This document shows positions 36,810 to 51,236 of a stretch of DNA of 64,000 bases, one piece after another. This DNA comes from Panulirus ornatus. Lineage: Eukaryota; Arthropoda; Malacostraca; Decapoda; Palinuridae. Position numbers and translations under genes: made by a program. Position 1 is the stretch's first letter; every line of letters begins with the position of its first letter. The DNA is taken from positions 102,482,992 to 102,546,991 of the forward strand of contig NC_092224.1 in the NCBI RefSeq assembly GCF_036320965.1, written 5' to 3'. The notes under the pieces are model-generated. The model was not told where the DNA came from, searched no databases, and saw only the letters and a program-made list of their open reading frames with translations.

Positions 36810-38510
36810 TGCTAATAATATTTAACTATTACGATACTGGAATTAAAGGATGATTTGAATCTTGTGCATTCAGCGAGGTGGATGCTGCTGCCATTCTTTC
36901 AGAAATTATAGGTTTCGGGGATAAAAGAGCACTACGCAAGTAGTTTTCTAGTATTCGTTAGATTACGCTGTTTTGTGTCCAGGACAATGAGAGTTGAAAA
37001 GCCAACTTGCCAGAGATAGTGAAAATCCTGAAACGAAGTGCTCCCTCGCCATTTTTGGGTAGACTGGGAGTTATTTGACCCAGAGCTCTTCCATACTCAT
37101 GGTTTCAAACTTATCATTTGCACTCGCGTCGCGCATAAATTCGATGGCTGCTGCTTGCACAGGATTCGTTAACTACCCCACATCAATGTTAAATGGATAC
37201 CATGCCAATTTCCAACACAAGGATATGGAAAATGGCGCATAGATTCCTCGGCAACGGAATCCAGATGAGATAGATTCTTTCTTTGTGTCCAGACCATACT
37301 GATCATGATCTTTCCTCTCAGCATGGAGTCCCTTGAGATGAGACTATGAAAATGTTCTGCCGTTTCCAAAACCGAGTTTTCTCCTCCTTGAGACCTCTGA
37401 TGACATCATAATGCACAATGATTGCGTTTCTTGTAATTGTTAATTGAGTTTGTTGATAGTCTCGGAAATATGCACAAGGTACGCTAGTGAAAACTAAATC
37501 TTTTCGCTTGTAAATGTGTCATACAGATCTTGTTTCTGGCTTTATTGGGAAGAGTTGCTCTTCATATTTGCTACGTTCATAGAGCCGACTCGACACGATT
37601 CCTTTTCAAGGCCAGCGGGCTTCCATGTGGAAGCAGAATTTTATGATCAGCAACTAAATCTGTGCAGAGAGCTGCAAAGAGGCGAGAATATGAAGATGTT
37701 CACAAAATAATCAACTTCTATTAACCAATTCAATGAATTGCGTAGGTCATCTTGAAAGATGAATTACATGTTTTCTTAAAGGGTTTTACCAGCAAGTGCT
37801 CATCTGTGGATGAGGCAAGAGTCCCAGTTATGGCTCCATTCTTTTCTTTGACCAATTTTATGAATCCCCAACGAGAGAAAAGCATTGTTAGGGCACAGTC
37901 ATTGGACACTCCGACATACGTTTCCCATGGAAGATAATTTTCTTGGGGAACTTTCAAAGATACTAGAAGCTTTTCACGTGGTCTCCAGTGCTTTCCAGAG
38001 AAAGATTCTTTCACAACTCCTTCATCCTCTAATGTAGGATAAACAAGCAGTTGAAAGCTTTGGTCAGCATCAGTGGTTTTGTTGTACTGTTCCAAAGCGC
38101 TGGGATTCTCATTTGTATAATTTGTACTTTGTCATCTAGAAGTTCATCAACGCGACGCTTCAGTGTTACCAGAAAGTGACATCTTGGATAACTTTTTGTG
38201 GATCTGCGCCAAGCACAATATTTGTAGGTCTCGAGCATGATTTCATTAATCTCTTCAATAGTGAGCCGCCTTTGCTTTGGCAATAAGCAGTGACAACTCG
38301 TAAGATGCTTCCACCACTTTGAACGATTTCTGGTGAAAAGCTCCCGTGGTGTCCATAGTCATGTTTCAATTCTGTCTGGCTCCAAAGAACTTCTTTAGCT
38401 GGCCTTTGGTTGCTTTGTGGTTTGAATTTCGCGGTAATGACTTTAATATTGTCAGGAATATGTGTGAGGAATTGATAACCAATGCTCGAGACAACCTGGG
38501 CTAGTTAAAG
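36810..38510 (-). pseudogene. Broken hAT transposase, copy 1 (unit 2)
   Basis: Counterpart of the relic at 23040-24740. The core piece at 38095-37730 differs from unit 1 at two of 121 residues (Val to Phe and Glu to Lys). It carries the same interruptions, so the gene was already dead before the duplication. Confidence 0.75.
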
Positions 38511-39987
38511 GGATTTTTAAGTAGGAGAAATTTGACATCGGTAAACGTAATAGTTGGGAATAAGTGGTCTTCTGTGAGGAAGGATAAGTGTATGACTTGA
38601 CTGGGTCAAAGTGGCTGGGTATACTTTGTATGTGCTGTGCAACTATCTGAGTGTAGGGGATGTGGTTGATAAATACCCTTCCAATGTTTCTAAAAGATGT
38701 TGAGTGTGTTGAGGGTTTTGATGTTAAGTGCTATTTTTTAGCCTGTTGACGTCTTTTTTGGGTGTACGTTTGAATTAATGGATTTGCTTCTAAAAGTCTT
38801 GAGATTGTATTTTTTTTTATCTGCTGTTGTGATTACCGAATTCTTAGGCTCTGTCTAAGGCTGTTCATTATGTGGTTGCTCTGAGGTTGTTCATTATGTG
38901 GCTGCTTAGGGTAGTGAGATCCCAGTGTGTTAGGCCTAATCTGTGTCAGTTTTGGTCAAATCATCGACCGTAGCACCAGAGAAGACTTGGTTTTGGTAGC
39001 AGGGAAGGAGTAGTATCTTGGGGAGAGTGTGATTTGGAGACTGTTAGCAGCTGCATATGATTTGCTGATGTATGTGCCCTATCTCTGTGTCTGTGAAAGT
39101 GACGGATTGATAAAGGCAATTTTTCGCGTATGTGTGATTAGTGAGTTTCTGAAAGTGTCCCAATGGGACTTCTTGTAATGATAATGAGGTTATTAGATGA
39201 GAGTTGAAGGTAGAAGGGAATGTAATCGGAACCCCATAGAGACCTGGGAGATAGAAATTGAAGGTAATTGCTGCCCCTCTGCTGAAGACAATGTCTGGTC
39301 TGCTTTTACGTGTTCAAGGAGAGTAGCTGTCAGGCGGTGGTTATTGTAGTAGCCGAACACGTTGGATTGCAATATTTTAGGTATTTTATTTTTGGAAAAA
39401 AATCAAATGATTTAAGTTTGCCTAGATAACCCAATTTCACTCGATTGTGATTATTTTTGACGAGTTGTCTGGTCATGGGTCGAGGACGGTCTGGGGTTTG
39501 ACGGGGAAGTGTCTTCGTCGAGGTATTGAATTTCAATGTTGGAAAGTGTATTGATGGAGAAGTTATCGGATGAGTTAACGGTCTGATTCTGGAGGTCCTC
39601 CAGAAAGACCAGGTTCAGTGTGGGGGAGGAAGGAGGAGAGGAATTGATAAGTGCGGACCTGGAGTAAGTGATGGTCTGGGAGGTGATGGGAGTCGTGGTA
39701 AAGAATGTAGAATTTTAGGGAAATTGAGGAAAGCTTTGCAGTAGTACTGGTGGTGGCCAGGGACGTTGGATTTGTGGTAGAGCTTAGGGAAGCGGGGATG
39801 TCAGGATGATTGGTAAGATTTTTAGTGGGGAGTGAGTGGTTGTTGGGAAGGGAAGCAACAAGTTCAGGAGTCTTTAAAGTTGGTAAGTTGTTGTGTGCTG
39901 TAAGTAAAAAAAAAAAAAAAACTAAAATCGTAACCACTTTGCTCAGGAAAATGGATTTTAAAAAACCTACATGCATTTTTGTTTGAA
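38511..39987. other. Sequence between the two hAT relics, unit 2
   Basis: Counterpart of 24741-26224, with no recognised gene. The minus-strand frame at 40159-39575 starts in hAT relic sequence and runs out into unrelated DNA. Confidence 0.5.
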
Positions 39988-41204
39988 GCGTGTGGAAGTC
40001 ATTGAAATTTGTTTGGAGTTTCTTGAGACTATGAAAAGGTCCAGATGTTTCCGAAACAGTTTTCTCCTTGAAACTTTTGATTGCATAATGCGCTATGATA
40101 ATTGCGTTTCTAACTTGTAGCTGTAGATTGAGGTTGTTGATACCCAGAAATGTGCACAAGGTACGCTCGTGAAAACTAAAACTTTTCTCCTTTAAATGCG
40201 TCTTACAGTTCTACTTGTTTAAGGCTTTATTGAAAAGAATTGCTCTCTATCTTGCGTTCATAGAGCCGACCCTGCATATATCATTTTGAGGGTCAGAGGA
40301 CATCCATGTGGAAACGGAAGAGCTTTGTGATGAGGTCCAACATCTGTGCAGAGATGCATAGAATATAAAGAGCTCTTTACAAAATAAACAACTTTTATTG
40401 CCAAATTCAACAAATTGTGTAGGTCATTAGGAAGTTGAATTACTTATGTTTTCTGTAGAGTTTTGGCAGCAAGTGCTCCTCTGTGGATGACGCAGGAATC
40501 CCAGTTACGGATCCATTCATTTCTTTGAACAATTCTATGAATCCGAGCGAGACATATGCATCGTTAGTGCACAGTCATTGGAGACTCCGACAGTAGTTTC
40601 CCATGAAATGTAATTCTCATGAAAAAAAGACTTTCATTGATACCGGAAGCTTTTCATGTGGTCTCCAGTGCTTTCGAGAAAATCATTTCGTATTTCGCAA
40701 CTCCATCCTCTAATCGAGGATAAGCAAGCAGTTGAAAGCTTTGATCAGCATCAGTGGTTTCATCGTACTGTGTTCCAAAACAGTGGGATTATCTGTATCA
40801 TGATTCGTTTTGTAATGTCTAAAAGTTCATCAACGCAACGCTTCAATGTGTTACCAAAAAGTGAAATCTTGGGTAACTTTTTGTGGCTCTGCGCCGCTAA
40901 GCACAATATTTGCATGACTCTACAAGAATGATTTCAAGTCTTCAATAAAGTGAACCTTCTTTGCTCTGGCAATAAGCATTGACAACTCATCAGATGGTTC
41001 CACCACTCTGAACGACTCCTGGCGAAAAGCTCCTGTGGTGTCCAACGTCATATGTTTGAACTCTTTCATTAAAATGTCTGGCTGCGAAGAACTTTTTTAC
41101 CTCAAGTCTGGGTGCGACAAACTTCTTTAGCTTGCCTTTAGTTGTCTTGTGGTTTGAAGAGCGCGGTAATACATTTAAAAGTGTTATCAGGAATGTCAGA
41201 AATT
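39988..41204 (-). pseudogene. Broken hAT transposase, copy 2 (unit 2)
   Basis: Counterpart of 26225-27440, with the same decayed segments and no C-terminal dimerisation region. Small differences from unit 1 are scattered (for example 'gatgacgcaggaatccc'). Confidence 0.7.
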
Positions 41205-41758
41205 GAAAACTAATGTCCGAGGTACCTGGGGCAACTTAAAGGGATTTTAGGAGAAATTAGACACCGTTGAACGTAATAGTTACCAGTAAGTAGTCTTATG
41301 TGAGGGAATACAAGTGTATGATTTGATGTGGGTAAAAGTGACTGGGTCTACTTTGTAATTACTGTGCAACGATTTGAGTGTTCTTATAAGGTAAGGGATT
41401 TGGTGATACGATTGCAAAATACACGCCTAGTGTCTCTTATAGAACTTGACAATAACTCGAAGGTTTTGATGTCATGTGCTATGTTTGGGATACGTTACTC
41501 TATATATTTCGACTTGTACATTTACTTACGTTTTATTTATATGCCATCGACTTTTACATATACATATGTTTTATATACGTCATCGACTTTTACATTTACT
41601 TACGTTCTACTCATATGCCATCGACAGGTTAGGTTACGTAAGGCTTGAAATGATAATCATAGAAAATGGTAAAAATTTGTCCTTGTAGAAAATGGTAAAT
41701 ATTTTAGGGGTAACAGATACATGTTATGAATTTTTTAGGGTTTAAAAAGTTGGGATAC

Positions 41759-41937
<179 letters not shown>

Positions 41938-42747
41938 ATATATTGACTTTTACATTTATTTACGTTTGATTTATTTGCCATCGACTTGTACATTTACTTA
42001 CGTTTTATCTATAAACAATCGTCTTGTAAATTTGCTTAGGTTTTTTTTATATGCCATCGAATTATACATACACTTACGTTTTATTTTTATACCATCGACT
42101 TGTACATTTACTTATGTTTCATTTATTTGCCATCGACAGGTTAGGATATGTTAGGCTTGAAATGATAATCACATAAAATGGTAGAAATTATTCATTGTTA
42201 CACCTAAAAAGTTTACCATTTTCTACAAACACGTTATGAATTATCTAGTGTTTAAGAAGTTGGAATACGTTACTCTATACATATGTCTTGTACATACGTT
42301 TTATTTACATGCCATCGACAGGTTAGGTTACGTTAGGTTTGAATTGATAATCACAGAAAATGGTAGAAAATAGTAATTGTTGAAAATGCTAAAATTTTTA
42401 GTGGTAAGAAACATGTGAATTTTTTAGGGTTTAAGAAGTTGGGATACGCTACTCTATATATATATATACTTGTACATTCACTTTCGTTTTTATAAGCCAT
42501 CGACTTGTAAATTTCCATAAGTTTTATTTATATGCCATCGAATTATATAATCACTTACGTTTTATTTTTATACCAGCGACTCGTACATTTACTTACATTT
42601 TATTCATGTGCGATCGATAGTCTAGGTGACGTTAGGCTTGAAATCATAAAGAAAATGGTAAGTTATTCAGTGTAGAAAATGGTAAACTTTTAAGGGTTAA
42701 CAAACACATGTTAGGAATTTTTTAGTGTTTAAGAAGTTTGGATACGT

Positions 42748-42852
<105 letters not shown>

Positions 42853-44788
42853 CTTTTACATTTACTTACCTTTTATTAATATACCGTCGACATGTACATT
42901 TACTTAAAATCTATTTATAAGCCATCGACCTGTACATTTACTTCCGATTTATTTATATGACAACGAATTGTAATTTTACTTACATTTTATTTATATGCCA
43001 AAGAAAGGTTAGGTTACGTTAGGCTTGAAATGATAATCACAGAAAATGGTAAAAATTAGTCATTATAGAAAATGGTAAAATTTTTAGGGGTAAGAAACAA
43101 ATGTTAAGAATTCTTTAGGGTTTAAGAAGTTGGGATACGTTACTCTACATACATTGCCTTGTACATTTACTTACGTTTTATTTATATGCCATCGACTCGT
43201 ACATTTACTTACATTTTATATATAAGCCATTGACTTGTATAACTAGATGGCATATAAATAAACAGTAAGTAAATGTGCATTTTCTTACGTTTTGTTTATA
43301 TGCCAGCGACTCGTACATATACTTACGTTTTATTTATATGCCATCGATTTGTACATTTACTTTCGTTTTATTTGTATGCCATCGACTTGTATATTTACGT
43401 ACGTTTCATTTATATGCCAGCGACTCTACATTTACTTACGTTTTATTCATATGACATCGACTTGTACATTTACTTTCGTTTTATTTATATGCCATCGACA
43501 TTTACATTTACTTACTATTTATTTATAAGCTATCGTCTTCTACATTTACTTACGTTATATTTATATGCCATCAACTTATTCATGTACTTACGGATTATTT
43601 ATATGCCATCGACTTGTATATTAACTTGCTTTCTATTTATAAGCCATCGACTTGTACGAGTCGCTGGCATATAAATAAAACGTAAGAAAATGTACATTCA
43701 CTTACGTTTACTTTACGTGCCATTGACGGGTTAGGTTACGTTAATCTTGAAATGATAATCACAGAAAATGGTAAAAATTAGTCATTGTTACGCCAAAAAA
43801 AGTTTACCATTTTCTACAAACACGTTATGAATTTTTGGGTGGTTTAAGAAGTTGGAATACGTTACTCTATATATATCGACTTGTACATTTGCTTTCGATT
43901 TATTTATATACCATTCACTTGTACATTGTTTACGTTTGACTTATGAGCGATCGACTTGTACATTTATTTACGTTTTATTTATATGCCATTAGATTATATA
44001 TTTACTTACGTTTCATTTTTATGCCAGCGACTCGTATATTTACTTACATTTTATTTATATGCCAACCACATTTTAGGTTACGTTAAGCTTGAAATGATGA
44101 TAATAGAAAATGGTAAAAATTGGTCTTTGTTACCCCTAAAAATTTTACCATTTTCTACAAACACATATTGGATTTTTTAGGTGTAAGAAGTTGGGATACG
44201 TTACTCTGCATATATCGACTTTTACATATCTTTTATATATATGCCATCGACTTGTATATATACTTACGTTTTATTTATATGCACTCGACTTACACAATTA
44301 ATTACGTTTTATTTATTTGCCAGCGACTCGAACATTACGTTTTGTTTATATGTTATCGACTTGTACATTTATTTACGTTTTATTTATATGCCATACGTTA
44401 GGCTTGACATGATAATCACAGAAAATGGTAAAAATTAGTCATTGCAGAAAATGGGGGACTTGTTAGGGATAAGAAACACGTTATGAATTTTTTAGGGTTT
44501 AAGGTGTTGGGATACGTTACTCTATATATATCGACTTGTAAAATTACTTATGTTTTATATGTATGCCATCGACTTGTACATATACTTACGTTTTATATAT
44601 ATGCCATCGACTTCTACATTTACTTACGTTTCATTTATATGCCAGCAAAACGTACATTTGCCTTTTATTTATTACCCATCAACTTGTACAAGTCGATGAC
44701 ATAAAGATAAAACGTAAGTGAATGTACAAGTCGATAACATACATAAAACGTAAGTAAATGTACATGCCATCGACTTGTACATTTACTT

Positions 44789-47330
44789 GTCGATCGATAT
44801 TGGTTCACTGATGTTCACCACCATCATCACCGTGTGTGAGGAAGGGATGGTCGGCCGCGCGTCATCGAAAGCGAGAGTGAGGAGGAGGAGGAGGTGGCTG
44901 GCTGGCTGGCTCTGTTTGTGTGTGGGATGCGCCTGCGGGCGGTTGGGTTAGGTTAGGCCCGAAAACCATAAGAGTCTTGTCATACTTGTACGAATGCCTG
45001 TGGAGTTCCTTGGTCGTAGGAGCTTGGTTCTCCTTTTTGTTGTTGGTTTGTTAGGTCTCCCTGTACCGTCGTCTAAGTTTCTGCCTCGGGAAGTACATGC
45101 ATCTTGTCGCTCGGCCATGCGCGTGCGAATCGTAGTATTAGTGTTCGACCCCAATGCCGCCGCCGCAGCAACATCAGCGGCAGCTGCATTAGTAGTATCC
45201 TTCTTCAATTCCATTAGACCTAGTCTAATGATATCCTTGGTCTGTCTTTTCGAAGACATTCTTATCCGTATGGAACAGTCATGGTCCCCGCTGCGGCACG
45301 GGGGAGACGACGCCTTGCCGTTTATGGCTTTTTCCTATTGTAAGTGTTGCCTACCTTCCCCCGACGCTTCAATGCAGCACATTTCCTGAGAATTCCATAA
45401 GATGGGATTTTCTCCTTGTTTTAAAAAGGTGCGGGATGTTGTGGTGGCACCCGCTCCAGCCAATTGTTATGATGATGATTAGACGGTGATGATTAGACCA
45501 GAGCTTCTGCCTCGGCAAGTACATGCATTATGTCGCTTGACCGTGCGCGTGCGAATCGTAGGTCTTAGTGTTGTACACCAATGCCCCAGCAGCAGCAAAG
45601 GGAGGAAATTGGGTAAAGTTGAGAGCTACAGTTGCTACTTTATCCCATCCCAAATACGGATCAACCAAAACCTGATGTGCTGTACCGAACCGTTTGCATA
45701 CGACTTGCGTATCAGCCTGGGTGCCGTGAGTGGCAGAGCAGTCTCCTCACTGCGATCCACTAAGGTTTAACCCGGAAAAAGGTTAGGGGATTTGTCACGC
45801 CAATCGATGGCAAAAGCCCTTGCATAGTAGACATATGGATTAAGATGAGTTGTGTATTTCGCCACCGTAACTGGACCTCCCTCTCGCCATCACTTTCAAT
45901 GCCGGCGTAGGAGGAGGCTGGCTGGGTTTGTGTGGTACGGAATGTGAGAGCACGCGGGCGGTGGGTTAATGGGAGGCGCTTGGGTGGGGGGGGTTGCCGC
46001 CCTCCTCCTCCTCCGCCGCCACCGGCCTGCTCCCTCGCTCACGTACGACAATGTTATTAAAACAACCACCAATCTAGTGAGTGATGTCAGATTCCACGGA
46101 TGCAATGTGGGACGATCGACAATGGTTCACTGATGTTCACCACCACCACCAACGTGTGTAAGGAAGGGAGGGAGGTGGGTCGGCCGAGCGTCATCGAAAG
46201 CGAGAGTGAGGAGGTGGCATGCTGGCTGGTTGGCTCGGTGTGTGTGGTATGTGCCTGTACATTTACTTACGTTTTATTTATATGCCATCGACATGTGTAT
46301 TTCGCCACCGTAAATAATCGTACAAGTCAGTAGCATTGTACGTATGTAAATGTACAACCAACCTAACGTAAGTGTACCCCCTACGCCGGCATTGAGAGTG
46401 AGGAGGGGGTGGCTGGCTGGGTGTGTGTGGTATGGAATGCGAGACCGCGCGGGATGTGGATGTTGGGGTGTGTTGTGGCGGTCCTCCTCCTCCTCCGCCC
46501 CCGCCACCTCCCGCTCTCTCGCTCGCGTACGAATACGTTACTAAAACAACCGCCAATCTAGTGAGTGATGTCAAACTCCACGGATGCAATGTGGGTCGAT
46601 CGATAATGGGCCACTGATGTTCACCACCACCACCGTGGGTGAGGAAGGGAGGGAGGTGGGTCGGCCGCGCGTCATCGAAAGCGAGAGTGAGGAGGTGGCA
46701 TGCTGGCTGGTTGGCTAGGTGTGTGGTATGCGCCCGCACATTTACCTACGTTTTATTTATATGCCATCGACATGTGTATTTCGCCACCGTAAGTAATCGT
46801 ACAAGTCAATAGCATTGTAGGTAAGTAAATGTACAACTAACCTAACGTAAGTGGACCCCCTACGCCGGCATTGAGAGTGAGGAGGGGGTGGCTGGCTGGG
46901 TGTGTGTGGTATGGAATGCGAGACCGCGCGGGATGTGGTGGTTGGGGGGGGGGGGGGGGTTGCGGTCCTCGTCCTCCGCCCCCGCCACCTCCCGCTCTCT
47001 CGCTCGCGTACGAATACGTTACTAAAACAACCGCCAATGTAGTGAGTTATGTCAAACTCCACGGATGCAATGTGGGTCGATCGATAATGGGCCACTGATG
47101 TTCACCACCACCACCGTTGGTGAGGTAGGGAGGGAGGTGTGTCGGCCGCGCGTCATCGAAAGCGAGAGTGAGGAGGAGGTGGCTGGCTGGCTCGGTGTGT
47201 GTGTTGTATGTTCGCTGGAGGGAGGGGGATCGGCCGCCGCCGCTCTCTCGCTTAGGTTATTTTAGGTGCGATCCGCTAAGGTTTAACCCGAAAAAGGTTA
47301 GGGGATTTGTCACGCCAATCGATGGCAACA
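44789..47330 (+). repeat. Composite repeat, copy 3 (unit 2 and beyond)
   Basis: Same architecture as 30936-33200: a GC-rich block, module A (about 44955-45845), then GC-rich blocks alternating with single 38-bp monomers (about 46256-46290 and 46736-46772). It continues beyond the duplication end through another GC-rich block, a TTAGG-like word and the end of module A ('ggttaggggatttgtcacg'). Confidence 0.8.
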
Positions 47331-47420
47331 TCCTACATATATAGATATAAAACACACTCGAGCTATTTTCAACGACAGGAAGGTACTCGAAACTGATGAT
47401 GATGAGAGAGACAGTGAGGA

Positions 47421-47451
<31 letters not shown>

Positions 47452-47985
47452 GTGGGTATGTATGCGCGCTCGGGGAGGGAGCAAAAATGTCAGCCAGCCG
47501 ATCGCTCCCTTACGTACCTCCTCACCTCAGAGAGGTCCACTAATGATGATGTTCACCACCATACGTATGGAGAGAGAGAGCCCTTGGTTAACGGAGGAAA
47601 AACTTGGGGAAATTTTTCGTCTGAAAATTTCCCTGTATCCTCCTCCTGTTGGGTCCCTCCATCAGTCGCTCCTTTCCGTACCTCCTCCTCACATCACAGA
47701 TGTGGGTTCATTGCTCTACGTGAGAATGTCGCCCCAAAAATATCGTCCCTTACCTCTGCTATAAGAGGTACTATTGATCAGACACGCCACCAGGCATTAA
47801 AAGTGGTTTCCCTCCCCTTGTGACTCGTATAATGTTCTCAGGTAAGATGGAAACTCACTGCGGACGCTACTGGCGTCGATAATTGAGGTGATGTTTCCCA
47901 TTACCTTCCATGCAAGGGGGAGGAGGGTGCAGCAGCAGCAAGGGTTAGCTGAGCACCTTTGTCATGTTTTTCAGCTCCGACCCTC
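47331..47985. other. No recognised gene; contains (GT)n
   Basis: A (GT)n tract of about 15 units lies at 47421-47451. Two overlapping frames of about 120-130 codons (47396-47823) have no recognisable motif and start in or near the repeat. Confidence 0.5.
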
Positions 47986-50451
47986 AATGTCCCATAGGCT
48001 GAGAAACAAGGGGCAAGGTGACGGGGCGTTCCGGGACCCTTTTTTCCCTCCCCACATGTGCGTGATAGGCCGAGAGGTAAGGGGCGAAAAGAAAAAGGAG
48101 CGTCTCCGGGACCATTTTTGCCCCCGACACTATGTGCGTTTTGGCCGAAAAATAAGGAGGAAAATAACGAGGTCTCCGGGACCATTTTTGCCCTCCCACA
48201 CTCTGTGCGCGGGTAATGAAAGTAAGGAGCGAAAAGTAACGGGGGTTCCCGGGACCATTTTGCCCTCCCACACTATGTGCGGATAGGCCGAGAAATAAGG
48301 AGCGAAAAGTAACGGAGCTTTTCCCGGGGCCCTTTTTTCCCTCCGCACTTTGTGCGCGCTAACTGAGAATAAGGAGCGCGAAATACGGAGGGTATCCAAG
48401 GCCATTATTGCCCTCCGATCTCTGTGCGCGCTAACCCGAGAGGGTAAGGGCGAATTTTTGGAGCGTCGGCATTTTTTCCTCCGCACTCTGTGCGCCGTTT
48501 TCCCGAGGAAGGGAAATCGGAGCGCCCTGGGCATTTTTTCCCCCCGATACTCTGTGCGCGTACCTGAGAGGTAAAGGGCGAAAAAATAAAGGAGCGCTCC
48601 GGGCCATTTTTGCCCCCCGACCTGTGCCGCAACCCGAGAAGTAAGGGCGAAAAAACGGAGCGCTTTGGGCATTTTTGCCTCCGACACCTTTTGCCGCTAA
48701 CCCGAGAGGGAAGGAGCGGGGGAAATACGGAGCGTGTGGCCCTTTTTGCCCCCCCGAACTCTGTGCGCGCTAACCTGAGAGGTAAGGAGGGAAATTTACG
48801 GAGCGTTGGGGGCTTTTTTCCTCCAAAAATCTTGCGCGCTAACCTGAGAGGTAAGGAGGGAAATAAAAGGAGCGCCCGGCCTTTTGCCTCCACATTTTGT
48901 GGGGTAACCTGAAAGTAAGAGCGAAAAGTAACGGGCGTCCCGGGACCTTTTTGCCCCCCGGGCATCTGTGCGCGTAACCCAAAGTAAGGGGGAAAAATAA
49001 CGGAGCGTCTCCGGGACCATTTTTGCCCTCCGACATTGTGCGGTACCGAGAGGTAAGGAGCGAAAAATAACGGAGCGTTCCGGGCCATTTTTGCCTCCGA
49101 ACTGGCCCCTAACCGAGAGTAAAGGGGCGAAATTTTTTCGGAGCGTTCGGGGCATTTTTGCCTCCGACACTTTTGCCGCTAACCTGGAAGGGAAGGAGCG
49201 GAAATCGGGGCGTGGGGGCCCTTTTTGCCCTCCGACACTTGTGCGGTACCGAGAGGAAGGAGCGAAAAAATAAAGGAGCGTTCCGGGGGCCCTTTTTGCC
49301 CTCCCACACTTGTGGGTACCGAAGTAAAGGGGCGGAAGTACGGGGCGTTCCGGGCCATTTTTGCCCTCCCAACTTGTGCGCGCTAACCTGAGGGGAAGGA
49401 GGGCAAATTTTTTTGGGCGCTCGGGGGCCCTTTTTGCCCCCCGAATTGTGCGCGCTAAACCCGAGAGGTAAGGAGGAAAATACGGAGCGTCCCCGGCCTT
49501 TTTTTCCCCCCGAATTTTGTGGCGGTAAACCGAAAGTAAGAGCGAAAAATAACGGAGCGTTTCCCGGGGGCCTTTTGCCCTCCCACATCTGTGCGCGTAA
49601 CCTGAAAGTAAGGGGCGGAAAAAACGGAGCGTTCCGGGCCCTTTTTGCCCTCCCAACTCTGTGCGCGCAACCTGAAGGGAAGGAGGGGGAAATTTACGGG
49701 GCGTCGGGGCATTTTTGCCCTCCCAACTCTTTTGGGGCGCTAACCCGAGAAAATAAGAGGGAAATACGGAGCCTCCGGGCCCTTTTTCCCTCCGACCTTG
49801 TGCGGTTCCGAGAGGGAAGGAGCGAAAGTAAAGGAGCGTCTCCGGGACCATTTTTCCCTCCCAACCCAGTGCGGTCCGAAAGTAAGGGGCGAAAATACGG
49901 AGCGTTCCGGCCATTTTTGCCTCCGAACTTGTGCGCGCTAACCTGGAAAATAAGGAGCGCAAATTTTCGGAGGGTTTTGGGGGATTTTTGCCCCCCGAAC
50001 TCCGTGCGCGCTAACCTGAGAGGTAAGGAGCGGAAAAAGGCGGGGACCCCCCGGGGCCCTTTTTCCCTCCGACGTAGGCGTGAATTGGGGGCCGAGAGGT
50101 AAGGGCGAAAAATAACGGAGCGTCTCGGGCCATTTTGCCCCCCGACACTGTGCGCGCTAAACCCGAGAAGTAAGGAGCGCAAATTTACGGGGGCTTCTGG
50201 TGGATTTTTGCACTCCCCCAAATGTGCGCGCTAACCCGAGGGTAAGGAGGGCAAATTTACGGAGCGCCTCGGTGGGATTTTTGCCTCCAACACACGTGCG
50301 CGCTAAACCCGAGAGGTAAGGAGCGAAAAGTAACGGAGGTCCCGGAACCTTTTTTGCCCCCGAACTCTGTGCGCGCTAAAATGAGAAGTAAAGGCGAAGT
50401 GCGAGCGTATCCAAGGCATTTTTGCCTGAAAAATAACGGAGCGTCTCCGGG
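47986..50451. repeat. About 70-bp satellite, roughly 35 units, noisy
   Basis: The monomer runs approximately 'gcgctaacctgagaggtaag', 'gagcgaaaaataacggagcg', 'tctccgggaccatttttgcc', 'ctccgacactctgtgc'. I counted about 35 occurrences of the 'ccatttttgccctcc' core before the gap. Units differ largely by homopolymer length (C, G, T and A runs) and by lost bases. Long open frames on both strands follow the repeat and are not genes. Confidence 0.92.
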
Positions 50452-50551
50452 NNNNNNNNNNNNNNNNNNNNNNNNNNNNNNNNNNNNNNNNNNNNNNNNN
50501 NNNNNNNNNNNNNNNNNNNNNNNNNNNNNNNNNNNNNNNNNNNNNNNNNNN
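50452..50551. other. Assembly gap (100 N)
   Basis: Exactly 100 N, a conventional placeholder for a gap of unknown size. It directly follows the satellite. Confidence 0.98.
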
Positions 50552-51212
50552 CCATCTCTGGCAGATCTATTTTAGTTGGTTTATTTCAACGGATCCATCT
50601 TATCAACAGTTTTTTTTAGCTGTAAAATGTCTATCTATTAAAGGATTCATTATTATTTAAAATAGGAATTTTATTTTAGTTAAAAAAAAACAACTAAAGT
50701 CTTGCTCTTACATGTCTCTTCTATGTATTTCTGTGTTCCACTTTTCTGTTACATCTGTTGATCTAATCTAACAATAAAAAGATGGTAAAAAGTAAATAAA
50801 CTTTATGTTTCTTAAGAAAAAATATGGTAATTTGTTACTTATTCAAAATAATATATAAAATGATTTATAGAATTGTGTAATTAATCTCTTCCACTTTCAG
50901 AGTTCCTGTATGGTCGTATGGTCTTAAGTCAAGAATACTAGACCCCTGACGAGCTACTCCGTCCATAGTGAGGTCATCAAACCTCTATAATGGCCAGTAA
51001 GGGGGAGGAAGATCATTATTGCTGCCATCCGAGCCTCACCCGGCGATGCTCACTGGTCATTCAATGCCCCATAACGGCCAGAGGGAAGGCTTGGCGACTC
51101 CTCACTCTCCTTAACCCTCTATTACCCAACGATGCTCACTTGTTCCCTGTAGAAATATCATTACAAGATTTGACACAAAGTAAGACAGGGATTGGGGGTA
51201 AGGCAAATTGTT
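50552..51212. other. AT-rich flank, no recognised gene
   Basis: AT-rich to about 50980, then more balanced sequence to the (AAT)n tract. A 75-codon frame at 50990-51217 has no recognisable motif and runs into the microsatellite. Confidence 0.5.
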
Positions 51213-51236
51213 TATAATAATAATAATAATAATAAT
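51213..51236. repeat. (AAT)n at the 5' edge of C6
   Basis: About seven AAT units immediately before the 5'UTR of the full-length element. Confidence 0.9.

Noticed and set aside
48796..49962. 388-codon minus-strand frame and other long frames
   Set aside because: They run through the 70-bp tandem satellite. Frames exist on both strands because the noisy repeat happens to lack stops.
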